64,000 nucleotides of DNA from Cherax quadricarinatus (Eukaryota > Arthropoda > Malacostraca > Decapoda > Parastacidae): the NCBI RefSeq assembly GCF_038502225.1, contig NC_091293.1, positions 1-64,000 of the forward strand, in the 5' to 3' direction. Below the pieces are notes generated by a model. That model saw only the letters and a program-made list of their open reading frames with translations, had not been told where the DNA came from and searched no databases. The position numbers were made by a program, and so were the translations under genes. This document shows, one piece after another, positions 1 through 11,609 of this stretch (its first letter is position 1; every line of letters begins with the position of its first letter).

Positions 1-110
1 GGCGCAGCAGAAGGCGCGGGCGGGCGCGCGGGCGGGCGCGCGGGCGGGCGGGGCGCGCGGGCGGGCGCGCGGGCGCGCGGCGCGACGGGGGTCGCGAAGG
101 GGGAGTCGTG
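1..110. repeat. GC-rich simple repeat
   Basis: Short GGCGGGCGCGC units repeat with small changes and then fade into GC-rich unique sequence. There is no open frame or RNA-like structure I can support, and it does not resemble ribosomal DNA that I can recognise. The rest, up to about 200, holds nothing I can name. Confidence 0.8.
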
Positions 111-203
111 GGTGGGGGTATTGGTTGGGGGGTCAAGGGTGAGGTAGTCTCGAGGGCGAGGTCATGGTCAAACCGGAAGTAACACCTAGGTGTGAAAAGG
201 TGA

Positions 204-312
204 CCCTCCAGCCGCTGGTCCTAGACCGGATACACCGCCCAGTGGAAGGCCTAAACCGGAAGAGACCTCCCAGAGGAAGGCCCTAAACCGGAAGAGACCC
301 CCCAGAAGAAAA
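204..312. repeat. three-unit minisatellite, about 32 bp
   Basis: Three imperfect direct copies share the core AAACCGGAAGAGACC followed by a run of C and AGAGGAAGG. The first copy is the most diverged. There is no coding potential. Confidence 0.65.
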
Positions 313-317
313 CTTGA

Positions 318-352
318 CTACTTATATATATAATATTATATATATATAATAT

Positions 353-383
<31 letters not shown>

Positions 384-446
384 TATATATAATATATAAT
401 ATATAATATATATATATAATATATATATATATAATATATATATAGG
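318..446. repeat. AT microsatellite (TATAATATAT)
   Basis: The stretch is pure A/T dinucleotide with AATAT interruptions. From 447 to 595 the sequence is mixed and shows nothing I recognise. Confidence 0.9.
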
Positions 447-595
447 GAAGTACCACCTCTATAGCTGGAATGGGGACCCTCATCCTCAGAGAAGACAATA
501 AACGTACCTCAGAGAAAACTCAAGGTTCTCCCCGGAGCTGTTTGAATATTTTCTTCTCCTACCACCCCCTATATATTTTTTATTTTATGTGAACA

Positions 596-848
596 TTTAT
601 TAGTAAACAAAATACATTTACAGAAAAAAACATAAACATGAATACAATGGCACAATGTATCAAAGATGATGAATTTCCTCCAGCTCCTCCGAGGCTGGAC
701 GTGAGCCAAGTATGTAGCAAGCATTTCCCCTCTGGATGGCGACGCTGAGGAGCTGGAACATGAAAGTGGCTGCCCTAGGGTCCCTGGTGGTGTCGATGAG
801 TCTGGAACCCAATTCTTTAAGGAAACGTGTGGCATTTTTCCCCCATGA
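596..848 (-). pseudogene. unrecognised 3'-terminal coding fragment
   Basis: Read on the minus strand, this is a short open stretch of about 62 codons. It includes TRDPRAATF, MFQLLSVAIQRGNA and SEELEEIHHL, and ends at a TGA at 660-662. AATAAA-type signals lie just past the stop (plus-strand TTTATT at 578-583 and 596-601). The 5' side breaks off in the AT microsatellite at about 848, so it is a fragment, perhaps the last exon or 3' end of a retroelement or a retrocopy. The amphipathic wording looks like real protein rather than a random frame, but I cannot name the family. The overlapping frame on the same strand is less protein-like. Confidence 0.35.
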
Positions 849-849
849 G

Positions 850-888
850 ATAATATATATATATAATATATATATAATATATATATAT

Positions 889-919
<31 letters not shown>

Positions 920-1001
920 ATATATAATATATATAATATATATACACAAAATATATATATATATATATTACATATTTCATAATATATATATTACATATTT
1001 C

Positions 1002-1088
<87 letters not shown>

Positions 1089-1110
1089 TTCATAATATAT
1101 ATGTATATAT
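850..1110. repeat. AT microsatellite with CATATTTCATAAT units
   Basis: Long TA and ATAAT runs are interrupted at about 969-1003 and 1083-1099 by the non-simple unit CATATTTCATAATATAT. An inverted copy of this unit lies just past the 3' end of the LINE that follows (2890-2907). Confidence 0.9.
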
Positions 1111-1112
1111 AT

Positions 1113-2884
1113 TATGTGAGTGTGGGGGAAGTTCGTGAGGCAGTAGGTAAAATGAAAGGGGGTAATGCAGCCGGGATTGATGGGATAAAGATAGAAATGT
1201 TAAAAGCAGGTGGGGATATAGTTTTGGAGTGGTTGGTGCAATTATTTAATAAATGTATGGAAGAGGGTAAGGTACCTAGGGATTGGCTGAGAGCATGCAT
1301 AGTTCCTTTGTATAAAGGCAAAGGGGATAAAAGAGAGTGCAAAAATTATAGGGGGATAAGTCTGCTTAGTATACCTGGTAAAGTGTATGGTAGAGTTATT
1401 ATTGAAAGAATTAAGAGTAAGACGGAGAATAGGATAGCAGATGAACAAGAAGGCTTTAGGAAAGGTAGGGGGTGTGTGGACCAGGTGTTTACAGTGAAAC
1501 ATATAAGTGAACAGTATTTAGATAAGGCTAAAGAGGTCTTTGTGGCATTTATGGATTTGGAAAAGGCGTATGACAGGGTGGATAGGGGGGCAATGTGGCA
1601 GATGTTGCAAGTGTATGGTGTAGGAGGTAGGTTACTGAAAGCAGTTTAGAGTTTTTATGAGGATAGTGAGGCTCAAGTTAGAGTATGTAGGAAAGAGGGA
1701 AATTATTTCCCAGTAAAAGTAGGCCTTAGATAAGAATGTGTGATGTCACCGTGGTTGTTTAATATATTTATAGATGGGGTTGTAAGAGAAGTAAATGCGA
1801 GGGTCTTGGCAAGAGGCGTGGAGTTAAAAGATAAAGAATCACACACAAAGTGGGAGTTGTCACAGCTGCTCTTTGCTGATGACACTGTGGTCTTGGGAGA
1901 TTCTGAAGAGAAGTTGCAGAGATTGGTGGATGAATTTGGTAGGGTGTGCAAAAGAAGAAAATTAAAGGTGAATACAGGAAAGAGTAAGGTTATGAGGATA
2001 ACAAAAAGATTAGGTGATGAAAGATTAAATATCAGATTGGAGGGAGAGAGTATGGAGGAGGTGAATGTATTCAGATATTTGGGAGTGGACGTGTCAGCGG
2101 ATGGGTCTATGAAAGATGAGGTGAATCATAGAATTGATGAGGGGAAAAAGAGTGAGTGGTGCACTTAGGAGTCTGTGGAGACAAAGAACTTTGTCCTTGG
2201 AGGCAAAGAGGGGAATGTATGAGAGTATAGTTTTACCAACGCTCTTATATGGGTGTGAAGCATGGGTGATGAATGTTGTAGTGAGGAGAAGGGTGGAGGC
2301 AGTGGAGATGTCATGTCTGAGAGCAATGTGTGGTGTGAATATAATGCAGAGAATTCGTAGTTTGGAAGTTAGGAGGAGGTGCGGGATTACCAAAACTGTT
2401 GTCCAGAGGGCTGAGGAAGGGTTGTTGAGATGGTTCGGACATGTAGAGAGAATGGAGCGAAACAGAATGACTTCAAGAGTGTATCAGTCTGTAGTGGAAG
2501 GAAGGCGGGGTAGGGGTCGGCCTAGGAAAGGTTGGAGAGAGGGGGTAAAGGAGGTTTTGTGTGCGAGGGGCTTGGACTTCCAGCAGGCATGCGTGAGCGT
2601 GTTTGATAGGAGTGAATGGAGACAAATGGTTTTTAATACTTGACGTGCTGTTGGAGTGTGAGCAAAGTAACATTTATGAAGGGGTTCAGGGAAACCGGCA
2701 GGCCAGACTTGAGTCCTGGAGATGGGAAGTACAGTGCCTGCACTCTGAAGGAGGGGTGTTAATGTTGCAGTTTAAAAACTGTAGTGTAAAGCACCCTTCT
2801 GGCAAGACAGTGATGGAGTGAATGATGGTGAAAGTTTTTCTTTTTCGGGCCACCCTGCCTTGGTGGGAATCGGCCAGTGTGATA
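1113..2884 (+). mobile_element. 5'-truncated LINE (RT only) with 3' UTR
   Basis: A non-LTR retrotransposon that lacks its endonuclease half. The element starts inside the reverse transcriptase, runs through the C-terminal region, and ends after a 240-bp 3' UTR. The UTR contains GGGCCACCCTGCCTTGG and closes with GATAATAAAA. That UTR end is one I recall from decapod repeats. There is no poly-A run. The element sits between AT repeats that are inverted copies of each other. Confidence 0.85.
1119..2643 (+). pseudogene. reverse transcriptase, LINE (broken)
   Basis: Would make the RT and C-terminal part of a LINE ORF2, which copies its RNA at a nicked target. Motifs in order: KNYRGISLLS (RT motif 1/2a), GFRKGRGCVDQ, MDLEKAYDRVD (motif A with catalytic Asp), MSPWLFNIFIDG (motif B), LLFADDT (catalytic DD), then FRYLGVDVS. 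The C-terminal part has LLYGCEAWV, RWFGHVERM and GRRGRGRPRKGW. These late motifs are seen in RTE/jockey-like elements without RNase H. It is dead three ways: TAG at 1647-1649, TAA at 1731-1733 and a one-base frameshift in the GGGGAAAAAG run near 2146-2152. It ends at TGA 2641-2643. Confidence 0.85.
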
Positions 2885-3989
2885 ATAAAATATATTATGA
2901 AATATGTATATATATATTATATTTTTTTCTGAAGTTTTACAGTAAAATTCTTCCTGTGTACAGAAGTTAATTATCAATTTCCGGATGTATATCTGAGATA
3001 AATTTGACCAGAATATTTGTTACTGTTTCTTTGCAGGTGTAAATGTGGTGTTATGTGGGAGTTGGTTGGTCTGGCTCTGCCTTGCCCCCACAGACTGGTC
3101 TGATGACCCTCTGCGGGGGCAGGGCTCATTGCTACTTCACCCAGGACTGATCTAAACTCACGACCCAAGGCGAGGACCTCCTAACTTGACTGTTGCTGAT
3201 GATAGTGCAGATGGTGAGGGCAACTAGTATACTTCTCTACTAGGTCTGCTATTTCCAGCATCACATTCAGTCCATAGTGGTTGCAGGTGTCACTTCCTCG
3301 CCCAGTCCACCACAACGGCTGCTAGCTATACTACCTTTTCTACACTACGAGGACTCCAACTTCCACTACCAAAGCAAGTGCAGTGCATCCTAAGAGCATA
3401 TCTCCTGGTCCTCTCAAGTGTTCCAAAATTTTATTCCTCCTCAACACTTGCTATGAACATCATGGACCCCTCAAAGTAAGTGAGCACTATTGTGCATATG
3501 CTCTTCAACAAACATACACAAACAACTGCAAACATCGAAAGTCTTCAGGAGGTCCTGACGAAACTGACGGCGAGTGGAATTTTTCTATTATGATAGTACT
3601 GATTAATATCTAAGATGTTTAAAGAGTTTTGTGTTAGTGTTGTTCCCACATGTATACGTTGTTATGACCTGTAATTTAATACCTTCAACATAATGTGAAA
3701 TTATGAGTTAATATATCTGATATCTTTCACTCATGGAAAGTGAAAATATATGAGATTCCTGTTGTAAGGGAAATGAATCTGCTCAAAAATAACTAATTTT
3801 ATTAGCTAGTTTATCAAATTTTCAGTAATAATGTTACAGTTTTTAGTAACATTACATTAATGTTACCTGTTATCTTAGGTAAATTAAAACTTTTACATCA
3901 ATAAATTTTCTAACTACTTTGATAATTTCTCCTGATATCCTGAAGCAGCCGTTATTTTTTTTTATATTAATTAAAACACTGTACAAAAT
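2885..3989. other. gene-free stretch, no feature recognised
   Basis: Mixed-composition DNA. The longest open frames are short (64-76 codons) and resemble no family I know. It could be old transposon debris or host intergenic DNA. Nothing here supports a named feature. Confidence 0.5.
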
Positions 3990-4750
3990 ACAAGTTTACC
4001 TGGAGAGAGTTTCGGGGATCAACGCCCCCGTGACACGGTCTGAGACCAGGCCTCATGGTGGATCAAGGTCTGATCAACCAGGCTGTTACTGCTGGCCTCA
4101 CGCAAGCTGACGTACGAACCACAGCCCGGTTGGTCAGGTACTGACTTTAGGTGCCTGTCCAGTGCCTTCTTGAAGACAGCCAGGGGTCACTTACTGTGAC
4201 CCCGGACACTTACTGTGTTGTCTCTCAGTGTACTCGTGGCGCCCCTGCTTTTCTTCGGGGGAATGTTGCATCTCCTGCCGAGTCTTTTGCTTTCATATGG
4301 AGTGATTTTCTTGTGCAGGTTTGGTACCAATCCCTCCAGGACCTTCCAAGTGTATCTTATCATGTATCTCTCTCGCCTGCGTTCGAGGGAATACAGATCA
4401 AGGACCTTCAACCATTCCTAGTAGTTTAGGTGCCTTATCACACTTATGTGTGCAGTGAAAGTACTTTGTACACTCTCCAGGTCTGCAATGTCACCAGCCT
4501 TGAAGGGGGCCGTTACTGTACAGCAGTATTCCAGCCAAGAGAGCACAAGCGATATGAAGAGAATCAGCATGGGCTTGGTGTCCCTAGTTTTGAAGGTTCT
4601 CATTATCCATCCTATCATTTTCCTAGCGGATGAGGTAGATACATTGTTGTGGTCTTTGAAGGCGAGATTCTCTGACATTATCACTCCCAGTTCCTTCACA
4701 TTACTTTTCTGCTCTATTGTATGGTTAGTAGGTATGAAAGTATAGTAACA
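3990..4750 (-). mobile_element. CR1-like LINE family B, 3' fragment (B1)
   Basis: On the minus strand this reads the last part of a LINE RT and its C-terminal region: VKELGVIMSENLAFKDH, then EYCCTVTAPFKAGDIADLE, then YSLERRRERYMIRYTWK and LEGLVPNL. The same wording is found in B2 (45955-48547) and B3 (51515-52104). The 3' end is the CTCTCCAGGTAAAC end of the family (plus strand GTTTACCTGGAGAGAG at 3992). The 5' side is cut at about 4750. The frame is broken between the two halves near 4415. It carries more changes than B2 and B3, so it is the older copy. Confidence 0.85.
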
Positions 4751-5123
4751 TGTATTATGATACTGGATATAAACAAGAATCTCCAAATGTCACAACTGCA
4801 GTACAGAAAATAAACACACCATACATAATGACGGTATTACAACCGTAACACAACCTACAACATACCTGTCAGATATGCGGTATTACACAGTGTTAATATC
4901 GCCAGTGCTGACACAAACAGCTGACGCTTCTACCCCCCTTCCACACACATCGAAAAATTCTATTCACATTCACCAACCTGAAGAATCACAACATTAATAT
5001 AGTAATATATGCTGAATTCATCAGTAACTTAAGTAACAAGTATTTACAAGCTTTGGTGGTATAGGAATACCAAAGTATACAAATAACACACTATTAACAA
5101 AAGTGTAAACATTACATCCCTAA
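4751..5123. other. no gene recognised; may be N1 5' part
   Basis: AT-rich DNA between the B1 fragment and the first open frame of N1. It may be the 5' UTR of N1, but I see no matching sequence in N2 or N3 to prove it. Confidence 0.4.
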
Positions 5124-5624
5124 ACACATTATCACCTGCAAGTGATAATTAATAATAACGTTGCCACTATTGGTGTTAATAATCACAAAAACGATGAATC
5201 TGATAGTGGTGTTTACAATCACAGTGAAGATGATAAGGGCAGTGAAGGCCATCATGATAGTCAACCTGATGAGTGTAATGTATTGATAGATACTGAGTGT
5301 GGAGATGACCCGGTTGTTGATAATGGTGTATGTATCACTGGTCATAATGATGAGGGAAGTGATACATGTGATGATAGTGATGAGTGTAATAAAAGCGGAG
5401 AGTTGAGTGCGAGGGATAGTGTCACCTTCCATACATTCACAGACAAAGAGCGCAGTGACCTCTGTGTACAAAGACTCCCAAGAGGTCTCACAAATGGAAG
5501 TGCACTTAGGAGACTCATGGATAAGGATAATACTGATGATATTGATATTGATTATGTCTGTTTGTTATTTAGTAAGTTTTTTCATTTTGCTGAGAAATTG
5601 AATACTATCCCTGGACTTTTATAA
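5124..5624 (+). pseudogene. ORF1 remnant of LINE N1
   Basis: The C-terminal part of the ORF1 (gag-like, RNA-binding) protein of N1. The frame opens after TAA at 5121-5123 and has no early ATG. The first in-frame Met is at about 5516, so the N-terminus is missing. The first two thirds is low-complexity and acidic, rich in Asp, Ser, Asn and Glu. The end (CVQRLPRGLTNGSALRRLMD) lines up with the end of ORF1 in N2 (SCLQKLPYNWLPKCRKML). No CCHC knuckle is left here, though N3 keeps one. It stops at TAA 5622-5624, which overlaps the ORF2 start. Confidence 0.6.
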
Positions 5625-5626
5625 TG
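5622..5626 (+). promoter_or_regulatory. TAATG stop-start overlap, ORF1/ORF2
   Basis: The ORF1 stop TAA (5622-5624) and the ORF2 start ATG (5624-5626) share one A. A UAAUG overlap is known to drive translational coupling in the silkworm LINE SART1. The same mode is inferred here. Confidence 0.6.
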
Positions 5627-8600
5627 GAACCAAACTCGTATAAACTATCCATTTTAAGTTGGAATATTGCGTCACTTAGAAAAAGATTTTCTGACCTGCA
5701 TCATAAAGTAACCACTGAATCCATTGATATTGTGTGTCTACAAGAGTGCAGAGTCCCTGAAAAATCCCAACCCCCTAAATTGCCATCGTTTGTTGCATAT
5801 AACCTCAAATCTACTAATTCTTGTGTTCTATATATTAAAAAATCACTTCCCCATCAACTTCTTGCACATAAGAAAACAGAGGGGCTACAGTATCACGGTG
5901 TTAGGATTTATATTGGGAACTCTGCTCTCAACATATTTAACTTGTACGCTCCTGCTGATAAGTTTAATTACTTGGAGCTCCCAACTTGTGCTCAGTCTGA
6001 ACCTACTCTCATTATTGGTGATTATAATGCAAGACACAAAAGCATTGGAAACTCTCAGTTTGGTAATCGTAATGGCAATCAACTGTTGTCACTCTTAAAC
6101 AGTCATGATAATGTGCAAATTGTAGGTGACCTTGAACCCACACATATCTATGGAGGTGTCCTTGATCTGTGTCTTGGCTTCAACATTACTTCTGCCAGCT
6201 GTGAGTCTTCCATTGTAACAGATATAGCGTCTGATCATTTCCCAAGGCTAACCTCTCTAGATATTGGTAATACTATTCTCCCTGGTGGGATATTCAAACG
6301 GAAACGTCTTAATGTTTCCCCTGATCAACATGATGACTTTGTTGCACATGTGACTGACTGGTATAATTCCTATGAGTGTACCTCTGTCGAGACTTTTAAC
6401 AATGACCTTGTGAGCAGTATTCAGAACTTCTTAGAGCCGCCTCTGAAATCTCCTACTACTCTAAATCCAAATGACTTCCATAATAATCATAAGTCTTATA
6501 AAAATCATACCTATTACAATGATTCTAAACTTCGAACATTGAAACGTACTGCTCGCAGACTAGGCCTAGCATATAGAAACCATCGTACCCCTGAAATGCT
6601 GAGCCTCTTCCAAACTGCCCTTGCTGCTGCCAGAGAGCGTATGACAGAGCTGCGGCAAACAGACTGGGAACAATTTGTCAATGGTCTCAATGCTCACACC
6701 CCACTTAGCCGGGCATGGAGGGACATAAATAGAATTAAGGGTAACAGAACTGGGCAGATCGCGCACCCTCATCCCTTGCATAGGGCGAATGAGTTAGTCA
6801 GTGCTTGGGCTGCTACATCTAGCTATGACAGTCTTCCCAGTACCACACAGGCGAAATTAATGGACAAATATGATGCAAGGGAGAGACTTGTTTGCTTTAT
6901 GCTCAGCAAGGCAGATGACTGCAACATTCCTTTCACTAATTATGAACTTGATGCAGCACTAACTAAGGGCAACTCCACGTCGCCTGGTGAGGATGGTATT
7001 ACTTACAACATACTCAGATTGCTGTGTCGAGTACCAGGTAATCCTTTACTTGAATTATATAACATGAGTTATGTCACTGGGGAGCTCCCTAAATCATGGA
7101 CCAATAGCCTCATTATTCCCATTCCAAAGCCCAATCAACAAAACTCATTTCGCCCAATATCCCTTACTAGCTGCTTGTGTAAAACATTTGAAAGGATGAT
7201 TCTTAATCGTCTTATGCACAGAATTAAGGAATTCTTGTCACCCCGGTTGCATGGCTTCATGCATGGAAGGAGTGTGCATCATTGCATTACCACCTTTCTC
7301 ACTCTGCACACTGACAGCTCATACACTACGTTCCTTGACCTTAAATCCGCTTTTGATGTAGCCAACAGACATGTAATCATTAGTGAACTTGCCAGAATGG
7401 ATGTTGGAGGATGGCTTCTCCGCTGGATTAAAGGTTACCTGTCCAACAGAAAGTCGTCTGTGTTGTTCCAGGGACATAGAAGTGTAACTAAAGATTTTGA
7501 ATTAGGAACCCCACAGGGAGGTGTGCTTAGTCCCACCCTTTTCAACATTTTGATTAATGCCTTACTTAATGCCATGCCTAGCCAGCCCCATCATTATATG
7601 GTTAGTTTTGCTGATGACATAATGATTCACACTACCGGATTCTCCAACACCCAAAACATTCTTAATCATGTTTTAGCCTCGTGTCAGGACCTGGGGTTAA
7701 TAATCTCAGGGGATAAAACAAAGATACTCAACAGGCGTCCTCCTCGGCAGAGAGGCACAGTTCGTCAGATCCAGTTGCATGATGGGTCTCTTCTAGAATA
7801 CGTAAGCAGATACAGGTATCTAGGCTTTGAGGTTCCACTACTTGGACCTGTTGTAACGAGACTTTGTCGCCAATACAAAGAAAGGCTGAGAGCACTTAGA
7901 GTTGTGGCAGGTTTTCATCCCAGGTATGGTGCTAATGTTAAAATTGTGAAAATGATGTATCTTGCTTATATTAGATCATTGGTTGATTATGCAGCGCCAC
8001 TACTTGCACTCGTGTCTGACTGGAAGCTTGGAGGGCTGGAAAAACTGCAAAACGAAGCAATGAGGATCATCCTAGGATGCCCTCGTACTGCCAAAATTTT
8101 AAATATGCGGAAAGAACTTAATATTCCAAGCATTAGAGATCGTGTTACTGAAAGAAATATCCTTATTGGGGTCAATATGCTTAGGCTAGCCCATTCAAAC
8201 CCCTGCACAGAAGCCCTCCAAACTTTCCTCAGCACTGGTGAACATCCTTCCAGATGGATCGAAAAAACTGGAACCGACCTCCGCATGAACCAGCTACATG
8301 ATCTATATCAAGTTGGACAACAGAGACATTTCCCTGCTCCATGGGATATTACCCCATTCCAAACTACCATTCCTCCATTTCCCCCCAAAACTCTTCTTAA
8401 ATCACAACCAAAGCTTCGTCTTGAAGCCAAACATGATGCCTTAAGCTGTATTGATAACTTATTAGTCACACAGAACAATCTTTCACAAATTATTTACGTT
8501 GATGGTTCTGTTCACCAGTCCACTGGTGCAGCTGGTAGTGCTGCTGTTGTCACAAAGTGATGGCTCTCATAAAGAAATTGGAACACGCATCAATAACTGG

Positions 8601-9335
8601 GCCTCTACCCTTCAAACAGAACTGTTTGCCATACTCCTTACACTCAAATGTGTCCATGTATCTAAGGTTGACACTTTAATTGTAACTGATTCTCTGTCAT
8701 CCATAAATGCTCTCAACTCATTAAGTATAAATTGTGGCATGCTTTTGTCAGAAGCCAGACACAGGTATGGTAGGATTGTGGACAGTGGAGTCAGAGTGCA
8801 CATGCTGTGGATTCCATCTCACATTGGTCTTCAGATGCATGATAGAACTGATAAATTGGCTAAGCTGTATGCTTTCAAAGAGGGGGTAGATTACAATCTT
8901 GGGTTGTCATTTAGCAGTTTGAGAACAATAATACGAAAAGAACTTCAAATGAACTTTATTGACTTAAGACTTAGGGAGATTGACACAAGTCAGTCCATCT
9001 ATCATCATTCCATCATGCAGGAGGAGCCACATGTCTATGGTGCATCCAACAAGATAAGCAGACTCTTGGATGTCACTACTGCCCGGCTCCGGCTGGGTTA
9101 CAAGTATCTTTGGCAGGTTAAATCACCACCACCAGATGTAGACCAAACGAAATGTAAACTTTGCCAGATGGACTATTGTCACACATTGCGTCATTATGTA
9201 CTGGAGTGTGATCAAATTAATGAATTTAGAAACAACTCACTCAGAAGTGTTCAAGAAATGGCTAAGTATTTTATCCACAGTGGTATATTGCAGACCATTC
9301 TGGAGAAATACCCTGACTTTGCTAGCTGTAAGTAA
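5624..9335 (+). pseudogene. ORF2 of N1: EN-RT-RNase H (one frameshift)
   Basis: Multi-domain enzyme that nicks DNA, copies the element RNA and removes the RNA strand. Endonuclease: SWNIASLRKRF, CLQECRV, IIGDYNARH and SDHFPR (catalytic Asn, Glu, Asp/Asn and the SDH motif). [30 protein letters not shown] (motif A), GTPQGGVLSPTLFN (motif B), SFADDIMIH (catalytic DD). RNase H: YVDGS, LQTELFAI, VTDSLSS and RTDKLAK, keeping the four acidic positions. A zinc-knuckle tail (CKLC...H...HYVLEC) ends at TAA 9333-9335. The frame shifts by one base at about 8555-8562, inside RNase H. Everything before is one open frame of 978 codons, which suggests a fairly young copy. Confidence 0.9.
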
Positions 9336-9351
9336 AGCATTACCACATGTG

Positions 9352-9730
<379 letters not shown>

Positions 9731-9829
9731 GTGTGTATGCATATATTTGTACGCTCGTGTGCACATGTCCGTGCGTGCGCCCTCGTGTGTGTATGTGCGC
9801 GCGCGCGCTAGTGTGGGTGTATGATCCAC

Positions 9830-10118
9830 TTAATATTTGTATTGATAACTCATTACAATTGTGACCAGGTGTGGACGTATCAGTGGTTCATTACTTTGTA
9901 ATTTGTTCATGACTGTAACCATGTATAGGAGTGAAGCTGATTCATTACCTCTGTAACTTGCCATGATTAGTGACCAGATCTACCTGGAGTTCATTACCTT
10001 TGTAACTAGTTCAGCTATCATAACTTTGGGGTCCAGTCACTGGACCCATTATGTACCTTTGTAATCTTTTGACTACCGCCCACAGGATGGGTATGGGGTG
10101 CATAAAGATATTAAACTA

Positions 10119-10202
<84 letters not shown>

Positions 10203-10695
10203 TGACTCAACAATCAATATTTGCACCAATAACTCATTACAGTTGTGACCGGGTGTGGAAGTGTGAATTGCTCATTACTCTATAATTTGTTCATGATTGT
10301 AGCCAAAGTATAAACGTAAGTAACCATTCTACAGAATTCATTACCTTTGTAACTTGTGAGCTCATTACCTTTGTACCTAGTTCAGCTATCAAAACTTTGG
10401 GGGCCCAGTCCCTGGACCCATTACGTACCTCTGTAATCTGTAAATACCTTTGTAACTTGTCATGATTGTGATCAGACTTACCTGGAGTTCATTACCTTTG
10501 TAAATTGTGAGTTCATTACCTTTGTAAATTGTGAGTTCATTACCTTTGTAAATTGTGAGTTCATTACCTCTGTAACTTGCTCAGCTATCAAAACTTTGGA
10601 GTCCAGTCCCTGGACCAATTATGTACCTCTGTAATCTTTTGACTACCGCCCACAGGATGGGTATGGGGTGCATAATAAACATATTAAACTAACTA
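9830..10695. repeat. duplicated 3' UTR of N1, split by (GT)n
   Basis: Two related copies, 9830-10120 and 10210-10695. Both run from AACTCATTACA through the TTCATTACCTTTGTAA units to CACAGGATGGGTATGGGGTG. A perfect (GT)n block lies between them at about 10121-10202. Copy two carries extra units of a roughly 24-bp repeat (GAGTTCATTACCTTTGTAAA) at about 10484-10582. It may be an in-element duplication or a second, 5'-truncated insertion of the same family. Confidence 0.75.
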
Positions 10696-10761
10696 TTAAG
10701 TTCAAACTCTATTGCAACATTGTTACATTACAACATAATGTATAAATATGAAATAAGTAAC

Positions 10762-10766
10762 GATAT
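10762..10766. repeat. target-site duplication GATAT, left
   Basis: A five-base direct repeat flanking the solo LTR. Its partner is 11523-11527. Confidence 0.8.
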
Positions 10767-11522
10767 TGCGGAAAATTAAAATTACCTGGAGGAACCTCAT
10801 AAGATACATACCAGTAATTGGTAACAAAGATAATTATTTCTTATCAGTTACAGAGACATGTAGGAATTTTAGGACATCCTAGGTCGCAAAAAATGTCCCC
10901 CTTCGAATACCTACTACTCTCATATTTCCACAAGTCACTCTGGACCTATATTAATTCCAAATGAAATACATTACCAGTAATTCTGTTAAAAATTAATATA
11001 AATTATATGGACTGTATGTTAAATTGAGTTAATGAATACATATACATTTATATATCAGAAGGAGAATTTATATTAATAACATTCACCAATTTGTCTGGAG
11101 ATTATTTGGTGTGTCATACGCAACCCCCTGCCTAAAATATGAAGAAACTACCGGCCAGAAATTTCAACATATAAAGACATTACTTATCTGGGGGATGGAG
11201 TACTTATCATCTCTTTTCCCATCTAATTTCGGAGTCCTGTCCAATTGATGGTTTCTCACATACTGCACGACTGTACCTACAATAATTTCTGCTCCTATTT
11301 GAGAGGTTTCAAACACAATTTAACCTCTAGAGTGTTGAAAATTATTCTGATTTTCACTAACGTCTGTCTTGCCCAGTGATAGTTAACACTATCACTGGTT
11401 CTCTTTTTTATTTACAAATTAATTTTTATTAACTACAATGTATTTCACTAATTTACATACAAAATACACTGAATTTTCGGAAAATATACAATATTTTCCA
11501 AAAATATAAAATATTTTCCGCA
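10767..11522 (-). mobile_element. solo LTR (BEL/Pao-like family), 756 bp
   Basis: Starts TGCGGAAAAT and ends ATTTTCCGCA, so it has the TG...CA ends of an LTR. It is flanked by GATAT on both sides (10762-10766, 11523-11527), as expected after LTR-LTR recombination. Internal stretches such as GGTCGCAAAAAATGTCCCCC, CACCAATTTG and CCTATTTGAGAGG match the LTR-like pieces at 49606-50343 (opposite strand) and 51265-52615 (same strand). Orientation is set from the integrase fragment next to the latter copy. A TIR-bearing non-autonomous DNA element is the alternative, given the 10-bp inverted ends. Confidence 0.75.
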
Positions 11523-11527
11523 GATAT
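11523..11527. repeat. target-site duplication GATAT, right
   Basis: Partner of 10762-10766, directly after the CA end of the solo LTR. Confidence 0.8.
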
Positions 11528-11609
11528 CATCGGTGTGGAAAGCACACCATAACACAGACAAAATGAACAAGCCTAAGAAGCCCTAACTCGTCTAACTGGT
11601 GTGTTAAAG

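Noticed and set aside
1..110. Ribosomal DNA or CpG-island promoter at the window start
   Set aside because: The GC-rich stretch is a simple GGCGGGCGCGC repeat with no rRNA-like sequence, and no gene follows it.
5142..5624. A complete N1 ORF1 starting at 5142
   Set aside because: The codon there is GTG, no ATG lies in frame until about 5516, and the protein lacks the CCHC region seen in N3, so it is a truncated remnant.
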